From contig NZ_CP007456.1 in the NCBI RefSeq assembly GCF_000800455.1, positions 1,798,001 to 1,862,000 on the forward strand: a stretch of 64,000 nt of DNA, given 5' to 3'. Made by a program: the position numbers and the translations under genes. Shown here one piece after another: positions 1 through 13,721 of this stretch; position 1 is the first letter of the stretch; each line of letters opens with the position of its first letter. Source of the DNA: Bifidobacterium catenulatum PV20-2 (lineage in GTDB: Bacteria > Actinomycetota > Actinomycetes > Actinomycetales > Bifidobacteriaceae). The notes under the pieces were generated by a model. That model was not told the DNA's origin. It searched no databases and worked only from the letters and a program-made list of their open reading frames with translations.

Positions 1-2882
1 GCCAATTTCACCCAATCGATGATTGGCATGCCAGACACGGTTTCCAAAGATACTAAAGGATCGAATACAGGAACATTGCCAATTATCGGCGCATTAAGCT
101 CCGCTGCTGCGTGAAGGGTACGGGCCAGACTCGCGTCAAGTATGACGGACCATTGAAAATCATGCGGTCCGATATCCTCTTTTGGATCCGGAAACACCGG
201 TGAGGATAGTAACGACAGTCGGAACATCGTACCGTTCACACGACCGGTAGATCCATTCGTGGCGATGGACGTCACATCGGAACCATATATGGAACCGTTG
301 GCAATCGCTACGGAATAGCCCGGCTCGTTAAAACGTACAAAACGACGCGTGCAGCTTTCGTATTTCGCTTCGTCGGAAGGAGTGTTGCGATGTATCGGCC
401 GCTCAATCAGACCATATTGGCAATCGTACTGCGCGATGGACGCAACAACAGACAACGGAAAACCGACTTTGAGGAAACGCTCCCGCTCGTGCCAGTCGAC
501 GTGAGCGGCAAAATCAAGCTGTTTGGCTTCACTACGCAACGTTATCGTAGTGTCGATACGGCTCTGACCAAATTTGGTGCGCACAACCACATAGGCCTCA
601 TCATCCCCTGTTTCCGTGGAAATGATGCAGCCACTCGCCAAAGTTTCATAACGAAGAAACGCATCGCGCTCAATCTCCCAAGCATCCCAAACGGACGGCT
701 CGTCTTTCAGCAATTCGTAAGAGCCAAACCTCATGCCATCGGGGACGATCTCACGGCCAGCCTGAACATCCTTCAAAGATGAAACGGTGCCGTCAGGCTC
801 GATGACGGTCTCGACAAGACCATTGGACAGGATGACACCTCCTGTAGCGGTATGGGTCAACGAAACTTGCGTACCAGCCACAGGTTCGGCGGGAACCGCT
901 CTCCATGCGTTGCCATCGACCCGATATTCTGCGATTCGCGCACGTTCCAGCACAGGAGCGTCCGGTCTGGCGCAACGCAGTACCGCACATGCCGAATCAG
1001 CAATCATTTCAAGTCGTTTGATATCACGCGCATAATCCGTACGGGCTTCACGATGCACCCATGCGATTGCGGAACCGGGAAGGATGTCATGGAACTGGTT
1101 GAGCAGCAGCGTTTTCCAAATATCGTCAAGTTCGTCGGTTGGATACATGTAGGATGAGTCGGCAATGGCCGCGGCGGCGCACAAATACTCCACCGCCCGT
1201 AGCCACGTTTCCTCGTTACGACATCCGCGCTTCATCTCTTGCTGGGAGGTAAGCGTGCCTCGATGCAGCTCCAGATAAAGCTCACCATGCCATATTGGAC
1301 TTTCTTCACCTGCCTCGTCTACAATCTGCTTGCGTATCATATCGAAAAGTTCGTCAGGCCCACTGGTTTCGACTTTAGGTAAACCTTCAAGATCATGAAA
1401 GCGTTTCAGACGGCCCAGCATCTCACGCGTGGGACCGCCGCCGCCATCACCATAACCGAACAACATAAGGGCGCAATCGGAAAGATCCTTATCACGGAAA
1501 TTGTGTTCCGTATACATAAGTTCTTCCGCAGTTACACAAGCCGAATAAGTATCAGAAGGCGGAAAATGCGTAAGGATACGCGTACCGTCGATGCCCTCCC
1601 ATTGGAAGGAGTGGTGTGGAAACTTAGTAGTATCGTTCCATGAAATTTTCTGCGTAAGAAACCAGTCGTATCCGGCCCTTCGCGCGATCTGAGGCCATGC
1701 ACCCGTATAACCGAAACTATCTGGCAACCAGATGCCATGTGGCTCAGCTCCCAGATGTTCACGGAAATACCGTTTGCCATAGGCAATCTGGCGAATCAAC
1801 GATTCTCCGGCTGGGAGATTGCCATCAGACTCAACCCACATGCCGCCCACGGGAATGAACCGTCCCTGTTTAATACGTTGCAGCATGCGGGCGAATAGGT
1901 CCGGATGGTCCTGTTCAAGCCAGGCGTACTGTTGCGCCGAACTCATCGCGTATGTGAAATCAGGATACTTATCCATCAATGCGAGCACATTCGATACGGT
2001 GCGTGCCACTTTGCGGCGGGTCTCACGCACCGGCCACAACCATGCGGAATCGATATGAGCATGTCCGACCGCACTGACGTGCAAAGCAGAAGCGTTAGCC
2101 GGCTTAGACAGCACTTCAGACAACGCTTCACGTGCTTCGACAACGGTATCCGGATGCTGTTCATCAAAGATGTTCAAAGAACGTTGCAAAGCCTTGGCTA
2201 GCTGGTAATAGCGTGTGGATTCCTTATCCAGCAAAGTTTTCATCAATCCTTGGATAGCATCTAAATCCAAGTGGTATTCTTCGAAGCGTTCATCGTATTC
2301 GGTTAGTTCAGCGGTTCGGAATACATATTGCGTCTCAGGTTTTCCAGTAGCATGATTCCCCAGCCCGGTTTCATCGAAAGTGGTGATACCGAGTATCAGC
2401 GGATTGCAGGCCGCTTCAACATACACGGTGAACATGTCATCGTTCCCGATTGCCATATGACACGTTCCATCGGCATCAATGAACGGCACCCAGCGATTGC
2501 GCGGATGCAATGCTTTGAGAACCGTGCCATCTGACCGATAGACCATGCCTTCAACATGTCCACCTACCGAATGATCAAGCCATCCTAAATCAATAGACAG
2601 TTCCAAGGGCTTGCTTTTCGGATATCCCGTTGGCAGTTTTCCTCTCAGCCGAAACCAAGTGGTGCCCCAAGTGGTTCCCCATACGGAACCTACAGCGAAC
2701 GGTCGGAATGGCACATCGCCTTTGGATTCATGTACGAAAAAATCTGTCGCAGGCATAGGCTCTCCGGGAATGTCAAAGGCTTCAATGGAGAGAGGCTCTA
2801 TGGTGCGATGAATATGTGGACGGACGCGTTGTCGAATAACTCGTTCACATCGTGCAAGCTGCTGATCGATGTTCAGGAACAT
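1..2882 (-). CDS. GH38 alpha-mannosidase, 3' end cut by window edge
   Basis: The minus-strand frame is open from 2882 to the left edge, giving about 960 residues of a family whose members usually have about 1000-1050, so only the extreme C-terminus is missing. The enzyme hydrolyses terminal alpha-mannosyl residues, probably from host N-glycans, in the cytoplasm (no signal peptide seen). Family hallmarks seen are WLPDSFGYTGAWPQ near nt 1720, with the Asp expected to be the nucleophile, then a Gly-rich FGYGDGGGGPTREM stretch, LLNQFHDILPGSAI, and the C-terminal beta region ending in VSLETVSGMPIIDWVKLA at the edge. I chose the ATG at 2882, with AAGGA eight bases upstream. An in-frame ATG at 2891 lies directly on that AAGGA and is less likely. 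No partner sugar genes are visible on this side. Confidence 0.93.
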   Translation of the reverse strand, partial: MFLNIDQQLARCERVIRQRVRPHIHRTIEPLSIEAFDIPGEPMPATDFFVHESKGDVPFRPFAVGSVWGTTWGTTWFRLRGKLPTGYPKSKPLELSIDLGWLDHSVGGHVEGMVYRSDGTVLKALHPRNRWVPFIDADGTCHMAIGNDDMFTVYVEAACNPLILGITTFDETGLGNHATGKPETQYVFRTAELTEYDERFEEYHLDLDAIQGLMKTLLDKESTRYYQLAKALQRSLNIFDEQHPDTVVEAREALSEVLSKPANASALHVSAVGHAHIDSAWLWPVRETRRKVARTVSNVLALMDKYPDFTYAMSSAQQYAWLEQDHPDLFARMLQRIKQGRFIPVGGMWVESDGNLPAGESLIRQIAYGKRYFREHLGAEPHGIWLPDSFGYTGAWPQIARRAGYDWFLTQKISWNDTTKFPHHSFQWEGIDGTRILTHFPPSDTYSACVTAEELMYTEHNFRDKDLSDCALMLFGYGDGGGGPTREMLGRLKRFHDLEGLPKVETSGPDELFDMIRKQIVDEAGEESPIWHGELYLELHRGTLTSQQEMKRGCRNEETWLRAVEYLCAAAAIADSSYMYPTDELDDIWKTLLLNQFHDILPGSAIAWVHREARTDYARDIKRLEMIADSACAVLRCARPDAPVLERARIAEYRVDGNAWRAVPAEPVAGTQVSLTHTATGGVILSNGLVETVIEPDGTVSSLKDVQAGREIVPDGMRFGSYELLKDEPSVWDAWEIERDAFLRYETLASGCIISTETGDDEAYVVVRTKFGQSRIDTTITLRSEAKQLDFAAHVDWHERERFLKVGFPLSVVASIAQYDCQYGLIERPIHRNTPSDEAKYESCTRRFVRFNEPGYSVAIANGSIYGSDVTSIATNGSTGRVNGTMFRLSLLSSPVFPDPKEDIGPHDFQWSVILDASLARTLHAAAELNAPIIGNVPVFDPLVSLETVSGMPIIDWVKL

Positions 2883-3093
2883 CGCTACCATCCTTACCGA
2901 TTCCGTTCCACAAACCGTATTCAGCAAACCGTATCATATACCGTGTCAAAAGCACGTTCCGAAAAAAGATCTGTTCACCAGAAGCCTTTGTGGAATAACA
3001 AAAATTCCCTTTGGAAACCCGAAACGGACCGAGCCGACCGGGAACAGGAAAAGCCTTCCGCGCGCCGCGGGAAGCGAACACCAAAAGGCAAAC

Positions 3094-3134
3094 AAAAAAG
3101 GGGGTTCCCGGAGCCGAAGCCCGACGGGAACCCC
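3094..3134 (-). terminator. Intrinsic terminator after the rRNA operon (distal)
   Basis: A 10-bp GC-rich stem pairs 3101-3110 with 3125-3134. An inner GGGC/GCTC helix is closed by a TTCG tetraloop. On the minus strand the stem is followed by six T (3094-3099). It lies 75 bases past the 5S gene and ends the rRNA transcript. The gap between 5S (3209) and the mannosidase start (2882) holds only this and the next hairpin, plus the untested mannosidase promoter region (a TTGACA lies at 2944-2949 on the minus strand, with no clear -10 at a normal spacing). Confidence 0.85.
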
Positions 3135-3142
3135 GTGCGAAT

Positions 3143-3197
3143 AAAAAAAAAGAGGACCCCCCGGGAATCCCGCCATGGGACTCGACCGGAGGATCCT
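3143..3197 (-). terminator. Second terminator-like structure, proximal to 5S
   Basis: On the minus strand GAGGATCC (about 3190-3197) can pair with GGGTCCTC (about 3153-3160) across a branched loop. A run of nine T follows (about 3143-3152). With the hairpin at 3094-3134 it makes a tandem terminator, which is common behind rRNA operons. The loop is long, so this one is less certain. Confidence 0.6.
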
Positions 3198-3208
3198 CCG
3201 ACGTTGAA

Positions 3209-3326
3209 TGCGGCGGCGTGCTACTCTCCCACACCCTCTCGAGTGCAGTACCATCGCCGCGACCAGGCCTTAGCTTCCGGGTTCGGAAAGGGACCGGGCG
3301 TCTCACCTGGGCCATGACCACCGCAA
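3209..3326 (-). rRNA. rrf: 5S ribosomal RNA
   Basis: The minus strand shows the 5S signature CCCGGTCCCTTTCCGAACCC followed by GGAAGCTAAG. The terminal helix forms between TGCGGTGG (3318-3325) and CCGCCGCA (3209-3216), which sets the ends to within a few bases and gives about 118 nt, the normal length. It is the last gene of the minus-strand 16S-23S-5S operon, about 200 bases after 23S. Confidence 0.95.
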
Positions 3327-3529
3327 AACCAAACACAACGGCCAACCACAAGGATCGGCCGGCAAACGGAACCAACCACGATTCCGATCGTGGCGGTCCG
3401 GGAACCGGACAACGGACGCGAACAAAACGCCTTACCAACATCATCATTGTGACCACAAGAAACAGCGTTCCCTGCCATCCAACGAGAAAAACCACCACAG
3501 GACGAGACCCAACCCACAAGGGTTGGAAA

Positions 3530-8569
<5,040 letters not shown>

Positions 8570-8757
8570 ACCTCGTGGAAAGACATCGAATAGATGACTC
8601 TCAAAAAAAGAAACCGACATCCGTTTATCAGGAAAACGGACTGTCCGCAAAACCCCGTCCCGTTTGACCGGCCTCCCGGCACCACGCCAAACGCGCGCGG
8701 GCCGTAAGACGGACTGGCAATCATTGACTATAAAGAAGTAGTACAAATACGCTCTTG

Positions 8758-8774
8758 AGTTCTCAAACCACCAC
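8758..8774 (-). promoter_or_regulatory. Antitermination-like box in the 16S leader (copy 1)
   Basis: This is identical over 17 bases to the copy at 6775-6791 in the 16S-23S spacer. It lies about 60 bases downstream of the rRNA promoter and about 190 upstream of 16S, where a leader boxA/nut signal is expected. Downstream of it in the leader, T-rich stretches such as the seven-T run near 8605 probably belong to the 16S processing stem. Confidence 0.55.
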
Positions 8775-8834
8775 CACTCACCCACCTCGAAGCACCCAGC
8801 CGGGGAACCACTCGCCGAGCGGCAGCGAAGAGTC

Positions 8835-8863
8835 AATCTACACGAAACCGGCCACCCACGCAA
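8835..8863 (-). promoter_or_regulatory. rRNA operon promoter
   Basis: On the minus strand TTGCGT (8858-8863) and TAGATT (8835-8840) are separated by exactly 17 bases. The site lies about 265 bases upstream of 16S and is the best sigma-70-like promoter in the region. rRNA operons often have additional promoters further upstream; I see none that is convincing. Confidence 0.7.
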
Positions 8864-9210
8864 CCCGGCCCATCATGAACGCCCCGTGAACCATTGGAAA
8901 ACAACGCATCCACCGGCGTGTCGAAAACACGGGAAAAACGGGCGGCCGACGCCACCGCGCAGCGAGAGGCCGTCGGAAAACCCCGAAAACACCCACCACA
9001 AACCAACATCCGGGCGTGTCGCAACTGCGGTGAGTGAATGCGCGTAGCTGAAGGACAAATACAAGACAACAAGCGGGCAAAACTTCCAGCGGGAAAACAA
9101 CACGACTACGCTTGGCACACATTCAGCAGCGTCAATTCGCCCATCCAGCCTGCATTATGCTATCCAGCTTGCGTCTTGCCGACCCATTTGCGAGAGACTC
9201 CACCTACCGC
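8864..9210. other. Intergenic region, no gene seen
   Basis: These 347 bases lie between the end of the exonuclease gene and the rRNA promoter. I see no ribosome binding site with a credible reading frame, no tRNA and no strong terminator. Upstream activating sequence for the rRNA promoter would lie here. Confidence 0.5.
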
Positions 9211-10773
9211 CTACCAACGCTTGCCACACCGTTTGCCGCCATTGCCGGGTCTGCCAGCTGCGCTCCAGGGGCCGCGCCCCTCGGCATGCAGCACACCAAG
9301 ATGATGCTTCATGGCGACCAGCATGATGTGCGTATCTTCCAAGCCTAGATGCCGTTCACTTTGGGAAGCGTCCAACGCACCCTGACGTTTGGCATACGCA
9401 TCCAACGTGTTATTGCCATACGGATGCTCATCATCGGGAATCGACCCCTCATCCCAACGACGGCTCATCGGCAACGTGTCAATGATCGTAATATTGCCGG
9501 CACGATAGCTTTCCGCATATCCGGCGACATTCAACATGAAAAAGCTGTGCTCGAACCGGGCGTTGTGTGCAACGTACGGCTGCTGTTCAAGCCGTTGCAG
9601 CAATCCGACCTGCGCTTCGGGCCATTCGTCAAACAAACGGAAGTCCGTGCCGGCACGATCGCGCACGTCGATACCGGTAAGGTCGAGGATCAAAGGGTTG
9701 CCGAGCAGCGCGTTCTGTGCAGGAACTCCGAAGGAAAGACGCGCCTGTCCGTACGCGTCGCCGGCCTCGTAATAGCCCTGTTCGTAGCAGTAGCCCAAGG
9801 GTTCGCCGGACGGACGCGGCGAAATCATGTTCATGAATTCGAACCCGGCGTCGATGATGTACACGCGAGCCGGATCCGTGCCTGTGGTTTCAATATCAAT
9901 GCCCATCACCGTGTCGAGGTCACGGCCAGGGAGGTAGGCATCACGCCAATCCGACTTTTTGTAATCCGCCAAACGTCGAGCTTGCGCAGCCTCCGCCGAG
10001 TCAGCGGAACTTCCAAAAGAGCCAAAAGAACCGCCTGCACCCGTGCCAGCAGAGTCAAGGGCCCCATAATCGAACACACGCGAACCTCCCGGACTCGTCA
10101 CCCCGCTCAAGTTCGCGCGCGACATGGCGTACTCGCTGGCACGTTTCTGCTCACGTTCTGCGGCACGACGTTCGGCACGACCATTGACGATCTGTGCGGT
10201 GCGATCCTGAATATCGTCGAGGTTCACACGGTTGTCCGCTCCGGCAACAGGCTGCAGCACGGGCACCGTCACTCGTTCCCGGCGTTCTTCGGCAATAGTC
10301 CACAAGCCCGTCGCAACGCCAATTCGACGCAACATGGCGATTTCGTCACACAACCGACGGTTCGCATATGCGAGCGCGCGAGGCAAACGGTAAGAAGCGA
10401 TCAAACGATCGAAATCCGTCATGAAAGCGGTGTTGCATTGCGCGATGATGGATTCGAGACGGTCGCGTACCGTCAGATCCTTTTTCAGCAGATTATGCAG
10501 CTGTTGGGCGGATAATGCCGAATCCTGCATGAAATCCGTTGTCTCCGGAGTCGGCAAAAGCGCGGTATCGGCGGCGTTCAATACGGCAATCAGGTCGATG
10601 CTTTGGTTTTGTGCGGCTCCAATGCCGTGTTCCAAGTCGAGGGATGCGATCCACTGCCAGTCGATAAGCTGGTTGTCGGCGTTTTTCGGCATCGATGCCG
10701 ACCATTGGTTGATGTCTTGCTTGGCTTCAGTAAGCCAGGAACGGCCCGTCTTTGCTTCGTTCATACTTTGCAT
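9211..10773 (-). CDS. DnaQ-like DEDDh 3'-5' exonuclease with a large N-terminal extension
   Basis: A 520-residue protein. The C-terminal half is a DEDDh exonuclease of the DNA polymerase III epsilon/DnaQ type. Exo I appears as MGIDIETTG (about residue 289), Exo II as HNARFEHSF (about 400), and Exo III as HLGLEDTH (about 470) with the His and Asp of the DEDDh class. It removes nucleotides from 3' ends of DNA or RNA. The first 250 residues are helical and unrecognised, followed by a charged Arg/Glu segment and a Gly/Ser-rich linker at about 230-265. No polymerase III partner is adjacent, so a repair or RNA-turnover role is as likely as proofreading. No good ribosome binding site precedes the ATG at 10773 or the next ATG at 10764, so the start is open. 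Confidence 0.85.
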   Translation of the reverse strand: MQSMNEAKTGRSWLTEAKQDINQWSASMPKNADNQLIDWQWIASLDLEHGIGAAQNQSIDLIAVLNAADTALLPTPETTDFMQDSALSAQQLHNLLKKDLTVRDRLESIIAQCNTAFMTDFDRLIASYRLPRALAYANRRLCDEIAMLRRIGVATGLWTIAEERRERVTVPVLQPVAGADNRVNLDDIQDRTAQIVNGRAERRAAEREQKRASEYAMSRANLSGVTSPGGSRVFDYGALDSAGTGAGGSFGSFGSSADSAEAAQARRLADYKKSDWRDAYLPGRDLDTVMGIDIETTGTDPARVYIIDAGFEFMNMISPRPSGEPLGYCYEQGYYEAGDAYGQARLSFGVPAQNALLGNPLILDLTGIDVRDRAGTDFRLFDEWPEAQVGLLQRLEQQPYVAHNARFEHSFFMLNVAGYAESYRAGNITIIDTLPMSRRWDEGSIPDDEHPYGNNTLDAYAKRQGALDASQSERHLGLEDTHIMLVAMKHHLGVLHAEGRGPWSAAGRPGNGGKRCGKRW

Positions 10774-11192
10774 GGTAGCCGAGAGGGGGCGCAGTACACG
10801 TCGACGCCCACGAAAAACATGCTGCTTCTCGGATAGCGCAATCTCCTTTTTTCAAGATTCGAAAGCGTATCTTTAATTCGTTTATTCCGCTGAATTCAAT
10901 ACAGGAAAGAAAATAATGTTGCGAAAAACGATTATGTTCACAAAAAATACCTTGCTTGACTGTGTCCATGCACGTTGCGCACGTAGTATGACGTCGCGTA
11001 CGAAATCGTTTCGCCATGATGATGACGCAGATGGTGCTGGAAATATCACGCGATATAACGCTGCGAAAGATAATCTTGCGAAATGCAAACATGGTTACGT
11101 GCATACGTGCGTGTGCCGTGGGGAATACGATGCGTGCGCGCATTACACGGGACATACAAACGATGGCATGACGAAAAAATGATGGCATAACG
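10774..11192. other. Intergenic region upstream of the exonuclease gene
   Basis: About 420 bases richer in A+T than the flanking genes. Frames here have odd Cys/His/Arg-rich composition and no convincing ribosome binding site. An AAAAAAGGAG at about 10850 on the minus strand precedes only short frames that run into the exonuclease start. I call no gene. The exonuclease promoter should lie here. Confidence 0.45.
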
Positions 11193-11222
11193 AAAAAAGG
11201 GAGAGGCTCGTAGGCCTCTCCC
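11193..11222 (-). terminator. Intrinsic terminator of the glmM-def unit
   Basis: A perfect 9-bp stem GGGAGAGGC/GCCTCTCCC (11199-11207 with 11214-11222) with a six-base loop is followed on the minus strand by six T (11193-11198). It lies about 120 bases past the def stop. Confidence 0.88.
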
Positions 11223-11344
11223 CCTTGTTAGGTATTCACGGATTTCCGCAACGATCGGATTCGTAACAACCGGATTCCGTGTTGATTGGATTCCGCAACG
11301 CCTTTGCCGCACATTATGCGCTTACAACGGCGCTTACCCCTAAG

Positions 11345-12001
11345 TTACAGTTCGAATCCGAGTTCGGCTGCGGCTTCGTTAGGAACCGGATCGTCGCACC
11401 AGAAATCCTCAAGATTCTCGTTGGTGGCGAGGCTGCGGATTTCCGCCTTGTCGATATACAGTTCGCCGCTTAAATGGTCGGTTTCGTGCTGGAAGATGCG
11501 GGCTGGCCAACCATGCAGATGCTCCTCATGCTGTTTGCCGTCTTCATCTTGCCAGCGGGCGGTGATGTCAAGCCAGCGCTTGCGTACCGCCTGATAGCCG
11601 TCGAAGCTCAGACAGCCTTCGTAGAAGCTGCGGGTTTCGGTGCCGATCGGCTCATAGCTGGGGTTGATGATGACATGGAACGGGAATTCGGCCGCTTCAC
11701 GCGGATCATCGTCATCGTCGTCACGCACATGGTCTTCCACCACGGCGAGGGCCAGTCCAAGACCGATCTGGGTTGCGGCGAGGCCCACACCCGGCGCTTC
11801 GATCATGGTGACGCGCATGGTTTCGATGAGTTTGTCGAGCGTTTTGCGGCTCAGCTGGCCTTCGTAGGCCGCGGTCTGCTGGCGCAGTACCGGTTCGCCT
11901 GCTTGCACGATGGGGAGCAGTTGTTCCTTGCCGCCGGTTTTTATGAGTTTTTCAACCTCGCGGTTGAGTTCGAGGTTGACTTTCGAATTGCGTCCAAACA
12001 T
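11345..12001 (-). CDS. def: Peptide deformylase
   Basis: A 218-residue cytoplasmic metalloenzyme that removes the formyl group from the N-terminal methionine of new proteins. All three deformylase motifs are intact: GVGLAATQ (71-78), EGCLS (128-132) with the metal-binding Cys, and HETDH (172-176) with the two metal-binding His and the catalytic Glu. An acidic insert (VRDDDDDDP, about 92-100) lies between motifs I and II. The ATG at 12001 follows a GAAGGAAACCC ribosome binding site. It lies 63 bases after glmM on the same strand, with a terminator only after def, so the two are probably cotranscribed. Confidence 0.96.
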   Translation of the reverse strand: MFGRNSKVNLELNREVEKLIKTGGKEQLLPIVQAGEPVLRQQTAAYEGQLSRKTLDKLIETMRVTMIEAPGVGLAATQIGLGLALAVVEDHVRDDDDDDPREAAEFPFHVIINPSYEPIGTETRSFYEGCLSFDGYQAVRKRWLDITARWQDEDGKQHEEHLHGWPARIFQHETDHLSGELYIDKAEIRSLATNENLEDFWCDDPVPNEAAAELGFEL

Positions 12002-12064
12002 GGGTTTCCTTCGCGTATTGGTTCAGGATTTTGGATTGCCGAATGATGTGTATCGGCAGTGTGG

Positions 12065-13447
12065 TTACAGGGCGAGTTCTTCGGCTACGACTTTGGCGAG
12101 ACGGTCGCAGACCTCGTCGGCCTGCTGTTGGGTTTCCGCTTCGGCCATAACGCGCACGAGCGGTTCGGTGCCGGACGGGCGCAATAGCACGCGGCCGGTG
12201 TCACCGAGCATTTTCTCTTCGCGTTCGACGGCCGCCTGCACTTTGGCATTGGTTTTAGCCGCGAGCTTGTCGACGTTCGGCACGTTGATGAGGGTTTGCG
12301 GCAGTTGCGGGAAGTCGGATGCGAGTTCTTTGAGGCTTTTGCCGGAGTTGACCACTTCGTTGCATAGGGTCAATGCTGTGAGGGTGCCGTCGCCGGTGGT
12401 GGCGAATTCGCGGTTGATCACGTGTCCGGACTGTTCGCCGCCGAGCGAATAGTCGCCGCGCAGCATTTCCTCAAGCACGTAACGGTCGCCCACGCCGGTT
12501 TGCACGGTTTTGATGCCCATGGAACGCAGGGCGAGTTTCAGGCCGAGGTTGCTCATCACGGTTACCACGAGGGTGTCATGGTTGAGCTTGCCCGCGTTCT
12601 TCTTGGCGCGTGCGAGAATGCCCATGATTTGATCGCCGTTGACCATGGTGCCGTCTTCGTCCACGGCGAGGCAACGGTCGGCGTCACCGTCGAAGGCCAC
12701 ACCCAGATCGGCGCCGGAAGCCTTGACCATGGCCTGCAGCTGTTCGGGGTGTGTGGATCCGGCGTTCTTGTTGATGTTGTAGCCATCTGGCGAAGCGTTG
12801 ATTACGATCACGTCTGCTCCGGCGCGGCGCAACGCTTCCGGCGCGACCACGGAGGTGGCGCCGTTGGCGCAGTCGGCCACGACTTTCAATCCTTTCAGCG
12901 GTGTCGGCTGGGACTTGTCGGGTCCGATGGGAGCGATGGTGGACACCAGATGGTCGATATACAGGTTGGTTGCGGTTGCCGTGTCGTGGCTGATGCGGCC
13001 CACGCCGGCACCGGTCGGGCGTTCCCAATCCTGGCCGAGCACGCTTTCGATTTCGTCTTCTTTGGTGTCAGGCAGTTTGAATCCGCCACGTGCGAAGAAT
13101 TTGATGCCGTTGTCGGGCATGGGATTGTGGGATGCGGAAATCACGGCACCCATTTCCACGTTCAGCACGGAAGTCAGGTATGCGACACCCGGAGTCGGAA
13201 TAATGCCCGCGTCGATCACGTCGAATCCGCCTGCGGACATGCCTGCGGACAGTGCTGCCGCAAGAAAATCGCCGGAAACGCGAGTATCACGGCCGACCAG
13301 TGCACGGCGACGACCGTCGAATTCGCTTTTGCCTTCGTCATCACCAAGCACACGCACTGCAGCATCGCCCAAATCCAACGCAAGCTGTGCGGTCAAAGCC
13401 CTATTCGCCAATCCTCGAACACCGTCTGTTCCGAACATACGTGGCAT
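12065..13447 (-). CDS. glmM: Phosphoglucosamine mutase
   Basis: A 460-residue enzyme that converts glucosamine-6-phosphate to glucosamine-1-phosphate on the way to UDP-GlcNAc and peptidoglycan. The active-site loop SASHNP carries the phosphoserine (Ser106). The metal loop DGDADRC, the sugar-binding GGEQSGH and the phosphate-binding PSGTEPLVRV are all present and in order. I chose ATG 13447 (MPRMFGTDG), preceded by GAGGA about ten bases away. A TTG three codons upstream (13456) is too close to that sequence, and ATG 13438 lacks one. The gene is upstream of def in the same transcript direction. Confidence 0.96.
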   Translation of the reverse strand: MPRMFGTDGVRGLANRALTAQLALDLGDAAVRVLGDDEGKSEFDGRRRALVGRDTRVSGDFLAAALSAGMSAGGFDVIDAGIIPTPGVAYLTSVLNVEMGAVISASHNPMPDNGIKFFARGGFKLPDTKEDEIESVLGQDWERPTGAGVGRISHDTATATNLYIDHLVSTIAPIGPDKSQPTPLKGLKVVADCANGATSVVAPEALRRAGADVIVINASPDGYNINKNAGSTHPEQLQAMVKASGADLGVAFDGDADRCLAVDEDGTMVNGDQIMGILARAKKNAGKLNHDTLVVTVMSNLGLKLALRSMGIKTVQTGVGDRYVLEEMLRGDYSLGGEQSGHVINREFATTGDGTLTALTLCNEVVNSGKSLKELASDFPQLPQTLINVPNVDKLAAKTNAKVQAAVEREEKMLGDTGRVLLRPSGTEPLVRVMAEAETQQQADEVCDRLAKVVAEELAL

Positions 13448-13602
13448 GAGTCTCAAGTCCTCGCTATCTCAAATTATATTGCCGTGCACCATCGTACTCA
13501 ACGGGTTCACCATTCAACGAAATAGTCGACAACATGTTGCGATACCTGCATACTGCAGCATGGGACCGGCCTTTGTTTGGGATGGCTTGTCTGGAAGCAA
13601 AC

Positions 13603-13648
13603 AAGCCCGGACTGGCAGCGAGATAAGTCACGCCGCCAGTCCGGGCTT
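13603..13648 (-). terminator. Terminator after pepN
   Basis: A perfect 14-bp stem (13603-13616 with 13635-13648) with an 18-base loop is followed on the minus strand by TTGTTTGCTT. It lies 75 bases past the pepN stop and separates it from glmM. Confidence 0.8.
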
Positions 13649-13721
13649 ATGATGCGATATCACAGAGTGATATCAAAAGTAGCTACTAAAAACAGCTACT
13701 GCAGTGGTATCAGGAACAGCA

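Noticed and set aside
10727..11188. 153-codon minus-strand frame upstream of and overlapping the exonuclease start
   Set aside because: Unusual Cys/Met/His-rich composition, overlaps the exonuclease N-terminus, no domain.
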